Assembly (NCBI RefSeq): GCF_034377285.1
Contig: NZ_CP139716.1
Location: forward strand, 105,011 to 169,010
Length of the DNA: 64,000 nt
From: Thalassobaculum sp. OXR-137
Lineage (GTDB): Bacteria > Pseudomonadota > Alphaproteobacteria > Thalassobaculales > Thalassobaculaceae
Reading direction: 5' to 3'
Both the position numbers and the translations under genes were made by a program. The notes beneath the pieces were generated by a model. The model did no database searches and had not been told where the DNA came from. It saw only the letters and a program-made list of their open reading frames with translations. Below are positions 32,575-42,010 of the stretch, piece by piece (the stretch's first letter is position 1; each line of letters opens with the position of its first letter).

Positions 32575-34626
32575 ATGCGCCATAGAGTCGGTGTCGATAT
32601 CGGCGGGTCATTCACGGATTTCGCTATCGTTGACGAAGAAACTCTTGAGGTTAGAGCGCTCAAGGTATTTTCCCGTCCAGATAGGCCTGGCGCGGAAGTC
32701 ATCGATGGAATTAACGCTGCCGGGAAGCGCTACGGGATCTCGGGTGCCGATATTTCCTATTTCACGCATGGCACGACGGTCGGCGTGAACACAGTGATCC
32801 AGCGCAAGGGCATCAAGCTCGCACTGTTCACCACCGAGAATTTCTGCGACGTGCTCGAACTCGGCCGGCTGAAGCTGCCCTCGATGTTCGACCTGCTGTC
32901 GCAGCGCCCGCAGCCGCTGGTGAGCCGCGACATGGTCTTCGGCGTCCGCGGCCGCCTGCGCGCCGACGGCTCCGAGTTCACCGCCCTGAATCCGGCGAGT
33001 GTGGAGGCCGCGGTGCGCGCCGCCGAGGCGGCCGGCGCGGAGGGCATCGTGATCTCCTTCCTGCACTCCTTCCGCTCCGACCGGCACGAGATGGCCGCCA
33101 AGCGGATCGTCGAGCGCATGGTCGCCGACATCCCGGTCTTCACCTCGGCCGAGATCTGGCCGATCGTCCGGGAGTTCGAGCGCACGACCACCGCCGTGAT
33201 CGGCAGCTACGTTCAGCCGCGGGTCGCCCATTACTTCACCTCGCTGCAGGCCGCGCTGAAGGAGGCGGGGGTCACCGCCGAGGCGCGGGTCGCCAAGTCC
33301 AACGGCGGCGTGATGAGCGTCGAGCAGGGCAAGACGGAATCCGTCCAGACCATCCTGTCCGGAACCGCCTCCGGCGTGATCGGCGCGGCGTTCGTCGCAC
33401 AGCTCTGCGGTCTTCAGGAATGCATGAGCCTCGATGTCGGCGGCACATCGGCCGACGTTGCCTTGATCGTCGACGGCCAGCCGCAATACGGCATCGGCGA
33501 GTATATCGGCGACCACCAGATCCACATTCCGTCGGTCTCGGTCACCTCGATCGGCGAGGGCGGCGGATCGATCGCCTGGGTCGATACGCTGGGGGTCCTC
33601 AAGGTTGGTCCGGAAAGTGCCGGCTCCACCCCGGGTCCGGCCTGCTTCGGCCGTGGTGGCGAGCGGGCGACCATCACCGACGCCTTCGCGGTCTGCGGCA
33701 TCGTCGGCCAGTCTTCCGATTTCGGCTACTCGGCCGTGAAGGTCGATGTCGAGGCGGCCCGCAAGGCGGTGGGCGTGATCGCCGACCAACTCTCCATGGG
33801 CATCGAGGAGGCCGCCGAGGCCATCATCAAGGTGGCGGTCTCCGGCATGTTCGTGAAGGTCACAGGCCTCGTCACCCGGTTCGGCATCGACCCGCGGTCC
33901 ACGGCGATGCTGCCGTTCGGCGGCGCCGGCCCGATGATGGGCTGCCTGCTGGCCCGCGAGATGGAGATGCCGGAGACGGTGATCCCCACCGTGCCGGGCG
34001 TGCTCAGCGCCCTGGGCGGACTGATCGCCGACCTGAAGAACGATTTCATCAAGACTGTCTACCTGGACCTCGATGCCGAGGCGGTGCCGGAGATCCGCGA
34101 GACGTTCGCAGCCCTGCGCCAGGGCGGCGAGACCTGGCTGCGGGATGATCAGGGCTACGACGGCGAGGTGCGGATCGTCTACTCAGCCGACATGCGCTAT
34201 CGCGGCCAGTCCTTCGAGGTCGAGGGCATCTTCGATCCGGCTGCCCTGGAGGCGGGGGACGTCGCGGCGCTGGCCGAGGCCTTCCATGGCGAGCATGAAA
34301 AGCTCTACGGGCACGCGAACCGCGACGAAACGGTGCAGATCGTCAACCTGCGCCTAGTTGTGGCCGGCCGTCAGCCTGCGCCACACCTGCCCCTGATCGA
34401 GAAGGGCGAGGGAGTACCCGTGCCGGATCGCATGGTGCAGTGCTGGATCGACGGCGGCTGGACGGATGTCGGCCTGTTCCGACGGGCCGCTCTGCTGGCC
34501 GACCAGGAATTCGACGGCCCGGCCATCGTCGTCCAGGACGACACCACCGTGTTCATGCCCAGCGACACGCGCGCCAGCGTCGACGCCTACGGCCATCTCC
34601 GCATCACTCAGACCCGGGGGCACTGA
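32575..34626 (+). CDS. hyuA: Hydantoinase/oxoprolinase subunit A
   Basis: 683 residues. ATP-dependent hydrolase of cyclic amides (hydantoins, 5-oxoproline, N-methylhydantoin). N-terminal Hydant_A_N ATPase fold (VGVDIGGSFTDFAIVDEE, HGTTVGVNTVIQRKG), central hydantoinase A domain (SLDVGGTSADVALI, GGGSIAW, PGPACFGRGG) and the C-terminal region (YRGQSFEVE). AAGAAAGGAATC precedes the ATG. It overlaps hyuB by one base, so the two subunits are made together. The lactam or hydantoin substrate is not readable from sequence. Confidence 0.93.
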   Translation: MRHRVGVDIGGSFTDFAIVDEETLEVRALKVFSRPDRPGAEVIDGINAAGKRYGISGADISYFTHGTTVGVNTVIQRKGIKLALFTTENFCDVLELGRLKLPSMFDLLSQRPQPLVSRDMVFGVRGRLRADGSEFTALNPASVEAAVRAAEAAGAEGIVISFLHSFRSDRHEMAAKRIVERMVADIPVFTSAEIWPIVREFERTTTAVIGSYVQPRVAHYFTSLQAALKEAGVTAEARVAKSNGGVMSVEQGKTESVQTILSGTASGVIGAAFVAQLCGLQECMSLDVGGTSADVALIVDGQPQYGIGEYIGDHQIHIPSVSVTSIGEGGGSIAWVDTLGVLKVGPESAGSTPGPACFGRGGERATITDAFAVCGIVGQSSDFGYSAVKVDVEAARKAVGVIADQLSMGIEEAAEAIIKVAVSGMFVKVTGLVTRFGIDPRSTAMLPFGGAGPMMGCLLAREMEMPETVIPTVPGVLSALGGLIADLKNDFIKTVYLDLDAEAVPEIRETFAALRQGGETWLRDDQGYDGEVRIVYSADMRYRGQSFEVEGIFDPAALEAGDVAALAEAFHGEHEKLYGHANRDETVQIVNLRLVVAGRQPAPHLPLIEKGEGVPVPDRMVQCWIDGGWTDVGLFRRAALLADQEFDGPAIVVQDDTTVFMPSDTRASVDAYGHLRITQTRGH

Positions 34627-36632
34627 TGAAGCTCGATCCAGTCACTCTCCAGATCCTCGCCAATTATTGCGCGGCGGCGACGGAGTCCATGGCCCATACG
34701 CTGATGCGGACGGCCTATTCGACCTTCGTGAAGGAGACCGAGGACTTCACCACCCAGCTGGTAACGCCGAAGGGCGAGACCTTCGCGTCGCCCAAGGGCT
34801 TGGGGGCGACCTGGTTCACCGGACTGGATTACGGCCCCGTCCTCGGCATGGTCGACAGCTATGAGGAAGGCGATATCTGCCTGACCTCCGACCCGTATTC
34901 CGGCCATGTCGCGACCCACGCCCCGGACGTCCACATGTGGAAGCCGGTGTTCCATGAGGGCGAACTGGTCTGCTTCGTCGCCTGTCACGTGCACAACACC
35001 GATGTCGGCGGCGCGGTCCCGGCCTCGCTGTCGCGCTCGCTCATCGAGGTGCATCAGGAAGGCCTGCGGCTGCCGCCCCTGAAGATCATGTCGAAGGGGC
35101 AGTACAACAAGGACGTCCTCGACATCATCCGGATCAACGTCCGGGTGCCCGACCAGAACGAAGGCGACATGCACGCGCAGATCGCCTGCCTGAACACCGG
35201 CGAGCGCAAGGTCCACGATATGATCCGGCGGTTCGGCGTCGAGGTCTTCAAGCAGTCCCAGGAGGATCTGCTGACCTATGCCGAGATGCAGGCGCGGCGC
35301 CTGGTGGCCGAGATTCCCGACGGCGAATACTTCTTCGCCGACTATTCGGACGAGGATTCCGACGCGGGGCTGCCCTGCCGGGTGGCGATCACCCTGAAGG
35401 TGCATGGCGAGACGCTGACCATGGACTTCACCGGGTCCGATCCGCAGCTTGCCTCGTCGCTGAACATGCCGACGGGCGGCAACGGCCGGCACGCGCTGGT
35501 CACCGTGGCGATGATCCTGGTCTTCGGTACCCTGGACCCGCATCTGGTGTTGAACGCCGGCACCGCCCGTGTGGCGACGGGCATCCTGCCGGAAGGCACG
35601 GTGATGAACGCCGTCGCGCCGGCCGCGGTCGGCATGCGTAGCCTGGTCGTGGCGGTGTCGCAGCTCGCTATCCTCGGCGCGTTCCAGCAGGCCCTGCCGC
35701 AGCGTCTGGCCGCGTCGCCGGCCGGCAGCGCCTCGATCATGAACGTCAAGACCTCCACCGCCGGCGGCAAGCAGGTGATGGCGTCCATCGGACCGGTCGG
35801 CGGCGGCGGTGGCGGCTCGCTGAACGCCGATGGGGCCGAGGGCAGCGGCGGCAACCGCTCGTTCCTGAAGAACACCCCGGTCGAGATCAACGAGATCGAA
35901 GTGCCCATCCATATCGAGCGCTACGGGCTGGTGCCGGATTCCGGCGGCGCGGGTGCGCATCGCGGCGGGTTGGCGATGCGGATGGAGTTCAAGGTCTTCG
36001 CACCCGGCTCCGTGGTCACCGCGCGCAACCGCAACCGCACGCGGTTCAGTTCCTGGGGGGTGCTCGGCGGTCGTGCCGGCGGCAATTCCAGCTTCTGGAA
36101 GAACCAGGGCCAGGAGAACGAAGTCAATCTCGGCAATATCGACGCGGTAAAATGCGATCCGGGCGACGTGCTGCTGATCGAAGGGCCCGGCGGCGGCGGC
36201 TACGGCGCGCCGGAGACGCGCCCGGTCGACATGGTGCTCGCCGACGTGAAGGCCGGCACGGTAACCCGCGACGGCGCGCGGCGCGACTACGGCGTGGCGA
36301 TCGGCGAGGACCTGTCGGTCGACGAGGTCGAGACAGGCCGGCTGCGTGCTGCCCTGGCGACCAGGAAGCAGGGCGGGCATTTCGACTACGGCGCCAACCG
36401 CGAGGCCTACGAGCGGATCTGGACGGCCGAGCGGTACGCAGCTCTGACCGAGGTCCTGATGACCACGCCGATCCCGTGGCGCCACTACGTCAAGCACCGG
36501 ATCTTCGCCATGGTCACCGACGCGCCGGGCACGGGCGGTGCCCAGCAGGTCTACGAGGCTTTCGACCGGATCGCGGCCATGCATCCCGACACGCTGACCG
36601 GCGGGCGTGCCCAGGCACGCGCGGTGGCCTGA
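34626..36632 (+). CDS. hyuB: Hydantoinase/oxoprolinase subunit B
   Basis: 668 residues of the HyuB family: KLDPVTLQILANYCAAATESM at the start, the SDPYSGHVATHAPDV and NMPTGGN motifs, and the Gly-rich GPGGGGYGAPETR segment near the C-terminus. It pairs with HyuA for ATP-dependent ring opening. I start at ATG 34626, overlapping the hyuA stop (TGATG), rather than the longer frame at 34440, which reads inside hyuA. The tail beyond the family core contains a further about 100 residues. Confidence 0.93.
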   Translation: MKLDPVTLQILANYCAAATESMAHTLMRTAYSTFVKETEDFTTQLVTPKGETFASPKGLGATWFTGLDYGPVLGMVDSYEEGDICLTSDPYSGHVATHAPDVHMWKPVFHEGELVCFVACHVHNTDVGGAVPASLSRSLIEVHQEGLRLPPLKIMSKGQYNKDVLDIIRINVRVPDQNEGDMHAQIACLNTGERKVHDMIRRFGVEVFKQSQEDLLTYAEMQARRLVAEIPDGEYFFADYSDEDSDAGLPCRVAITLKVHGETLTMDFTGSDPQLASSLNMPTGGNGRHALVTVAMILVFGTLDPHLVLNAGTARVATGILPEGTVMNAVAPAAVGMRSLVVAVSQLAILGAFQQALPQRLAASPAGSASIMNVKTSTAGGKQVMASIGPVGGGGGGSLNADGAEGSGGNRSFLKNTPVEINEIEVPIHIERYGLVPDSGGAGAHRGGLAMRMEFKVFAPGSVVTARNRNRTRFSSWGVLGGRAGGNSSFWKNQGQENEVNLGNIDAVKCDPGDVLLIEGPGGGGYGAPETRPVDMVLADVKAGTVTRDGARRDYGVAIGEDLSVDEVETGRLRAALATRKQGGHFDYGANREAYERIWTAERYAALTEVLMTTPIPWRHYVKHRIFAMVTDAPGTGGAQQVYEAFDRIAAMHPDTLTGGRAQARAVA

Positions 36633-36739
36633 GTGAATTCCTGGAGCGCCGGTCCCGGATCGGCGCTCCGGCACCCCGACAATGTCCACAGACGGCACGC
36701 CGAACGTGCCGCTTCCCCTTTGCAAACTCGGAGGTCGTT

Positions 36740-37768
36740 TTGACGCTGTTTCATCCCATCAAGTCCCGAGCGGGTCGCGCGCTGATCGGTGCGTTCGCCC
36801 TGGCGACGTCGCTGTCTTCGGCCGCCGATGCCGATACCGTCCTGCGCTTCGCCACCTTGCAGTCGCCGCAGAACCCGATGATCGTCGAGCTGAACAAGGC
36901 GTTCGACGAGGTCAAGGAGAAGACCGACGGTCGCGTCGCCTTCCAGGTCAGCTATGGCAAGGAGTCGGGCTTCAGCTCCAAGCAGTTTCTCACAGCACTT
37001 GAAGCGGGATTGCTGGACGGCGCCCTGATCTCCACCTCGGCCATGTCGTCCGACTACCACTGGACCGGCGTCTACGGCCTGCCGCTGCTGCTTCCCGATG
37101 CCGGCTTCCGTCGGCCGATCGTCGAGGCCGCCAAGCCGCGTCTGGCCGCCTTCGCCGAGACCAAGGGTGTGGTGCCGCTGGCCTATCCGATCCACATGGA
37201 CCGCTGGATGGTCATCTATGCGACCCGGGACATGCAGTCGCTGGCCGACACCAAGGGTATGCTGATCCGCACCTATGACGCCGCGACCAAGGCGATCGCC
37301 GAGGCGCTGGGCGGCGTGCCGACCTCGATGGCCAAGAGCGAAGTCTATATGGGCCTGCAGCGCGGTACGATCGACGGCGCCATCACCGGCGACACTTCGG
37401 CCGAGGCCATGCACATGGACGAGGTCGCGCCCTTCATCCTGCGCTATGACACCGTGTTCCTGCCGCACATTCTCGGCGTGAGCGAGAAGGCCTGGTCGAA
37501 GGTCAGCCCGGAGGACCGAGAGACCGTTAACGCGATCTTCAAGACCTGGGAGGAAGGTTACTGGGCCAAGCTCGACGAGCGTGATGCCTCCGATTCCGCC
37601 TTCGACTACGCCCGCGAGCATGGCATGAAGGTCATCGACCCGTCGCCGGAGATCGCCGCCAAGCTGGAAGCGGTCGGCAAGTCGATGGCCGAGGAGTTCG
37701 CCGCGGTCGACGACGAGAGCCGCGCGGCTTACGAGGAAGTCCGCCAGGTGATCGACAAGGGGCTCTGA
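36740..37768 (+). CDS. dctP: TRAP transporter substrate-binding protein
   Basis: 342 residues: signal peptide (about 1-30), then a DctP-type binding protein (TVLRFATLQSPQNPM, FSSKQFLTALEAGLLDGALI). The conserved Arg expected for carboxylate binding lies in the GMLIRTYDA region. It captures the substrate in the periplasm for the DctQM permease. Start TTG at 36740: GGAGG lies five bases upstream and it precedes the signal peptide; the upstream frame is hyuB-overlapping noise. Confidence 0.9.
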   Translation: MTLFHPIKSRAGRALIGAFALATSLSSAADADTVLRFATLQSPQNPMIVELNKAFDEVKEKTDGRVAFQVSYGKESGFSSKQFLTALEAGLLDGALISTSAMSSDYHWTGVYGLPLLLPDAGFRRPIVEAAKPRLAAFAETKGVVPLAYPIHMDRWMVIYATRDMQSLADTKGMLIRTYDAATKAIAEALGGVPTSMAKSEVYMGLQRGTIDGAITGDTSAEAMHMDEVAPFILRYDTVFLPHILGVSEKAWSKVSPEDRETVNAIFKTWEEGYWAKLDERDASDSAFDYAREHGMKVIDPSPEIAAKLEAVGKSMAEEFAAVDDESRAAYEEVRQVIDKGL

Positions 37769-37855
37769 GCCGGACGGCGCGGAGAGCCCGATGTTCTCCG
37801 CGCCCCCTGACCGAGGCCCGTCCTTCCTGCCCTTCTGCCTGCCCGGAGATCGCCA

Positions 37856-38362
37856 TTGCATATGTTTCTGACCGTCCGCCGCTGGCTCAAGATGCTGTCC
37901 GCCGCGGGCGAGATGGCCGCCTGGGCGATCATGATGTTCTGGGTCACGCTGATCGCGGCGGGCGTCGTTGCCCGATACGTTTTCGTCTCTCCGCTCATCT
38001 TTCAGGTCGATCTGGCATCCGGGCTCCTGGTGGCGTTCTGCACCCTGTGTTTCGGCCAGCTCCTGGTCGAGCGCTCCCATATCCGGGTCGCCAGCCTGGC
38101 CGAACGGGTGCCCGTCGGCCTGCAGCGTTGGCTCTGGGTCGCCACCCACGCGCTCACGGCGATCTACGCCGTCCTGGTCCTCGCATCGATGGACACGCTG
38201 ATGCGCTTCTCGCTTCAGCTCGGCACGAAGTTCGACGTCTCCGGAATGCCGCTCTGGCCGTTCCAGATCTGCGTGCCGATCGGCTTCGGTCTGGTCGCGA
38301 TCCTGGCCCTGGTCGAGTGCATCTACACCCTCTCGCCGCGCTGGACCCCCGACGATGTCTGA
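37856..38362 (+). CDS. dctQ: TRAP transporter small permease
   Basis: 168 residues with four membrane helices (WAIMMFWVTLIAAGVVARYVF and so on), the DctQ pattern including LLVERSHIRV. Partner of DctM. Either TTG 37856 (GGAG seven bases upstream) or ATG 37862 could be the start; TTG is favoured by spacing and by the TTG use of dctP. Confidence 0.9.
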   Translation: MHMFLTVRRWLKMLSAAGEMAAWAIMMFWVTLIAAGVVARYVFVSPLIFQVDLASGLLVAFCTLCFGQLLVERSHIRVASLAERVPVGLQRWLWVATHALTAIYAVLVLASMDTLMRFSLQLGTKFDVSGMPLWPFQICVPIGFGLVAILALVECIYTLSPRWTPDDV

Positions 38363-38413
38363 GATCGGAACCGCCCGCGCCGGCCGCCAGTTCCGTAACG
38401 CAGGAGTCACGCC

Positions 38414-39706
38414 ATGACCTATGAGACTGTGGCCATCGTGGTCTCGATCGTCTTCCTGCTGTTCCTCTCGTCGGGCGTCTGGGTCGCGGTGGCGCTCGGG
38501 CTGTCGGGCTTCGCGCTCTACATCTTCCGGGACGGCTGGTCCGGCGTGCAGTCGGTCGGCTTCCTGATCTTCAACAGCCTGGAAAGCTACGACTACGTGG
38601 CGTTGCCGCTGTTCGTGTTCCTGGCGACCATCCTGTCCTCCTGCGGCATCGCCGGCCGTCTCTATGCGTTTTCGGCGGCCCTGTTCGGGCGGTTCCCGGG
38701 CGGTCTGCTGCACGCCAACATCGCCGGCTCGGCGATGTTCTCCTCTGTCTGCGGTTCGACGGCCGCGACCTGTGCCGCGATGGGCACGATCGCCGTGCCG
38801 GAGCTGCGCCGCCGCAAGTACCCCGAGGGCATCGCCGTCGGCACGCTGGCGGCGGGCGGCACGCTCGGTCCGATGATCCCGCCGAGCCTGGCCTTCATTG
38901 TCTACGGCGTGCTGACCGACACCTCCATCGGCCAGCTTTTCGTTGCCGGCATCATCCCGGGCATCGTCCTCAGCGCCCTGTTCATGGGCTACATCTACAT
39001 CCGCTGCCGCATCAAAAAGGACGTGCCGGTCGAGACCGACGTGCCGCGTGGCGAGGTGCTGCGGCTCGCCCTCGGCGTCTGGCCGGTCCTGGCCCTGTTC
39101 GTCGGCATCCTGGGGGGCATGTATTTCGGCGTGTTCACCGCGGTGGAAGCGGGCGCGGTCGGCTGCCTCGCCAGCCTCGCCATCGCCGCGGCGAGCGGCG
39201 GGCTGACCTGGGCCAACCTGCGCACCGCCCTGCGCGAGGGCACGCATATCAGCGGCATGATCATGTTCGTACTGGTCGGCGGCATGCTGCTCGGCCACGG
39301 CTTCTCGAACATGGGCATCCCGCAGCAGATGGTGGCGGCGGTGTCCGATGCCGGGCTCGGGCCGATCCAGTTCATCATGGTCCTGACGGTGCTCTATCTG
39401 CTCCTCGGCATGTTCCTGGACGGTTCGGCGGTGCTGGTCGTGACCATGCCGCTGGTGTTCCCGGTGGCGGTGGCGATGGGCTTCGATCCGGTGTGGTTCG
39501 GCGTCCTGGTTATCATCTTCTGCGAGATGGCGGCGATCACCCCGCCCGTGGGCGTGAACCTGTCGGTCCTCCAGGGGGTGACCCGGGCGCCGCTAGAGGT
39601 CATCGCCCTGGGGGCGGCACCGTTCCTCGTGCTGCTGGTGGTGATGGTCGGGCTGATCGTGGCCTTCCCCGACGTCGTGATGTTCCTGCCGAAAATGATG
39701 TACTGA
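38414..39706 (+). CDS. dctM: TRAP transporter large permease
   Basis: 430 residues, full-length DctM with about twelve helices and motifs LPLFVFLATILSSCGIAGRL, AGGTLGPMIPPSLAFIVYG, and EMAAITPPVGVNLSVLQG. It uses the Na+ gradient to import the bound substrate. It is part of hyuA-hyuB-dctP-dctQ-dctM and so supplies the substrate for the hydantoinase pair. It is not closely similar to the truncated dctM at 27797. Confidence 0.95.
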   Translation: MTYETVAIVVSIVFLLFLSSGVWVAVALGLSGFALYIFRDGWSGVQSVGFLIFNSLESYDYVALPLFVFLATILSSCGIAGRLYAFSAALFGRFPGGLLHANIAGSAMFSSVCGSTAATCAAMGTIAVPELRRRKYPEGIAVGTLAAGGTLGPMIPPSLAFIVYGVLTDTSIGQLFVAGIIPGIVLSALFMGYIYIRCRIKKDVPVETDVPRGEVLRLALGVWPVLALFVGILGGMYFGVFTAVEAGAVGCLASLAIAAASGGLTWANLRTALREGTHISGMIMFVLVGGMLLGHGFSNMGIPQQMVAAVSDAGLGPIQFIMVLTVLYLLLGMFLDGSAVLVVTMPLVFPVAVAMGFDPVWFGVLVIIFCEMAAITPPVGVNLSVLQGVTRAPLEVIALGAAPFLVLLVVMVGLIVAFPDVVMFLPKMMY

Positions 39707-39752
39707 CCCACCCGGCGGGACCCGTGCCGGATTTCAGGAGTGCCCAGCCCCG

Positions 39753-41078
39753 ATGAGCGACCGCGACATCTTCGCCACCGACTATTCCGAGACTCCATAC
39801 TGGTGGCGCGATGCGCCGTTGCGGGAGCTGCCGCGGGCCGAACCCCCGGCGGCCTGCGACGTGGTCGTGATCGGCGGCGGCTATGCCGGATTGAACGCCG
39901 CGATGACCCTGGCCGATCACGGCCGCTCGGTCTGTGTCCTGGAGGCACAGCGCTTCGGCGAGGGGGCTAGCAGCCGTAACGGCGGGATGGTTTCCGGCGG
40001 CGCGAATGTCGGCAAGTCGACCGACCTCGCCCGCAAGATCGGCGAGCAGGCCTATCGCGAGTTGCTGCTCGACGCGCGGGAGTCGCTCGACCACTTTGAG
40101 CGGGTGATCGCCGACGAGGGCATCGACTGCGATCACCAGCCGGTCGGCCGTTTCACCGGGGCGTGGACGCCGAAGCACTACGCCGCGCTGAAGGCGAAGG
40201 CGGAGCGGCTGTCCCGGGATTCCGGCGGCAAGGCCTATCTGGTGCCGCTCGAGCAGCAGCACGAATATATCGGCTCCGAGCGGTATTTCGGCGGCATGGT
40301 GGTCGAGCGGACGGCGGGTATCCAGCCGGCGCGCTATCTCGGCGGCCTGCTCGACGCAGCCCTGCGGCGGGGCGTGACGGCGCTGGACCGCACGCCGGCC
40401 CTGGGGCTGTCAGGCGGCCCGGGGAACTTCGAGGTGACCACGCCGTCGGGCGCGATCCGGGCCCGCGACGTCCTCGTCAGCGTCAACGGCTATGCGAACA
40501 CGGCGACACGCTGGGAGCGCAACCGGACGATCCCCGTGGCCAGCGACGCCATCGCCACCGAAGAGATCGGCGAGGGGCGCGTGCGCGAGCTGTTCCCGCA
40601 ATGGCACATGATGGGCGAGACCAAGCGGATCCTGAACTACTTCCGCCCGTCGCCGGATCGCAAGCGGGTGATCTTCGGCGGACGGGCGACCTTCGCCGCC
40701 GACGCGGATGTTGGGCGCGCCGCGCGCATCCTGCACGGACGGCTCGTGACGATCTTCCCGCAGCTCGAGGGTGTCCGGCTGTCCCATGCCTGGTCGGGCA
40801 ACGTCGCCTTCACCTTTCGCCGCATCCCGCATATGGGCGTACATGACGGCGTGCATTTCTGCTTCGGCTGCAACGGGTCCGGCGTGGCGATGATGAGCTA
40901 TCTTGGTCACCGCACCGCCGAGAAGCTGCTCGGGGTGGAGGAGAGGCCGTGCGGCTTCGAGCGGATGGCGCCGCTCAGCCTGCCGTTCTATGCGGGCAGG
41001 CCGTGGTTCCTGCCGGCGGTCGGGTCCTGGTGGGGGCTGCTGGATCGGCTGGAACGCCAGGCCGTCGGAGGCGCCTGA
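39753..41078 (+). CDS. FAD-dependent amine oxidoreductase (DadA/OrdL type)
   Basis: 441 residues: N-terminal FAD fold (VVVIGGGYAGLNAAMTLADH), the GASSRNGGMVSGG motif of DAO/glycine-oxidase-like flavoproteins, and the C-terminal HAWSGNVAFTFRRIPHMG region. It oxidises an amino acid or secondary amine, plausibly the ring-opened product of HyuAB. GGAG precedes the ATG. It follows dctM by 46 bp in the same operon. Confidence 0.9.
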   Translation: MSDRDIFATDYSETPYWWRDAPLRELPRAEPPAACDVVVIGGGYAGLNAAMTLADHGRSVCVLEAQRFGEGASSRNGGMVSGGANVGKSTDLARKIGEQAYRELLLDARESLDHFERVIADEGIDCDHQPVGRFTGAWTPKHYAALKAKAERLSRDSGGKAYLVPLEQQHEYIGSERYFGGMVVERTAGIQPARYLGGLLDAALRRGVTALDRTPALGLSGGPGNFEVTTPSGAIRARDVLVSVNGYANTATRWERNRTIPVASDAIATEEIGEGRVRELFPQWHMMGETKRILNYFRPSPDRKRVIFGGRATFAADADVGRAARILHGRLVTIFPQLEGVRLSHAWSGNVAFTFRRIPHMGVHDGVHFCFGCNGSGVAMMSYLGHRTAEKLLGVEERPCGFERMAPLSLPFYAGRPWFLPAVGSWWGLLDRLERQAVGGA

Positions 41079-41106
41079 GCGGTCCGGGGACAAGGAAGGA
41101 GGCAGG

Positions 41107-42006
41107 ATGAACGCGCGCCAGCTCGAGGTTTTCCGGGCCGTGATGCAGACCGGGTCGGTGACGGCCGCGGCCAAGCTGCTGAACGTCACCCAGCCGACGC
41201 TGTCCAAGATCCTGCGCCATGCTGAATCGCAGTACCGCCTGACGCTGTTCGAGACCGTCCGTGGCCGGCTGGTGCCGACGCCGGAGGCCGAGAAGCTCTA
41301 TCCCCATGCCGACCGGGTGTTCCGCGACCTGGCGAGCCTGCGCCGGCTGGTCGGCCAGATCCGGGATGGGGAAGGGGGCATGGCCCGGCTGGCGGTGTCG
41401 GCGTCGGTTGCTGCGACAATCGGGGCCGAGGCGGTGGCAAAGTTCCACGCCCGTCGGCCCGATGCCCATCTCGCCTTTCACGCCCTGCCGGCGCTGGAAG
41501 TGGCGGAGAAGCTGCGCTCGCGCGAGGCGGATCTGGGTCTGACCCTATCGCCGGTCATGGCCGCGAGCCTGGAGACCGAGATCCTTGGCTATGTCGAGAT
41601 GGCGGCGCTGCTCCCCGACGGCGATCCGCTGGCGCAGCTGGCCGAGGTTGGGCCGCAGGACATCGTCGACCGGCCGCTGATCAGCTTCGGTTCCGACAGC
41701 CATTTCGGGCAGTTGCAGGACGCCGCCTTCGCAGAGAAGGGGCTGGAGCGACGGGTCGCGATCGAAATCCATACCGGCGCATCGGCGCCCGCCCTTGTCG
41801 GTGCCGGGGCCGGCGTCGCGATTATCGACCGGCTGCTGGCGGAAACGGCGGGCCGGGGCACGGTCTGGCGGCCATTCCGGCCCCGGGTCGAGGTGCCGCT
41901 GACTTTGGTGCTCGGTGACATGCCGCCCAGCCCCGCGCTGGTCCGCATGCTCGCCGCCGACCTGCGTGCCGCGGCGGCCGCCCGGCTCGGCGGCGCGGAT
42001 GGGTGA
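41107..42006 (+). CDS. LysR-family regulator of the hydantoinase operon
   Basis: 299 residues. Winged helix at 1-60 (ARQLEVFRAVMQTGSVTAAAKLLNVTQ split as ARQLEVFRAVMQ / TGSVTAAAKLL), then the periplasmic-binding-like effector domain (LALSVSASVAATI-like RLAVSASVAATIG). It lies 28 bp behind the FAD oxidoreductase in the same direction and so is likely part of the operon and its regulator. AAGGAGGCAGG precedes the ATG. Confidence 0.9.
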   Translation: MNARQLEVFRAVMQTGSVTAAAKLLNVTQPTLSKILRHAESQYRLTLFETVRGRLVPTPEAEKLYPHADRVFRDLASLRRLVGQIRDGEGGMARLAVSASVAATIGAEAVAKFHARRPDAHLAFHALPALEVAEKLRSREADLGLTLSPVMAASLETEILGYVEMAALLPDGDPLAQLAEVGPQDIVDRPLISFGSDSHFGQLQDAAFAEKGLERRVAIEIHTGASAPALVGAGAGVAIIDRLLAETAGRGTVWRPFRPRVEVPLTLVLGDMPPSPALVRMLAADLRAAAAARLGGADG

Positions 42007-42010
42007 CGGG

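Noticed and set aside
34608..36725. 705-aa open frame antisense to hyuB
   Set aside because: Shadow; composition rich in Arg/His/Gly typical of antisense GC-rich DNA.
36551..39298. 915-aa open frame antisense to the TRAP genes
   Set aside because: Covers three clear genes on the other strand; low complexity (Asp/Arg/His-rich).
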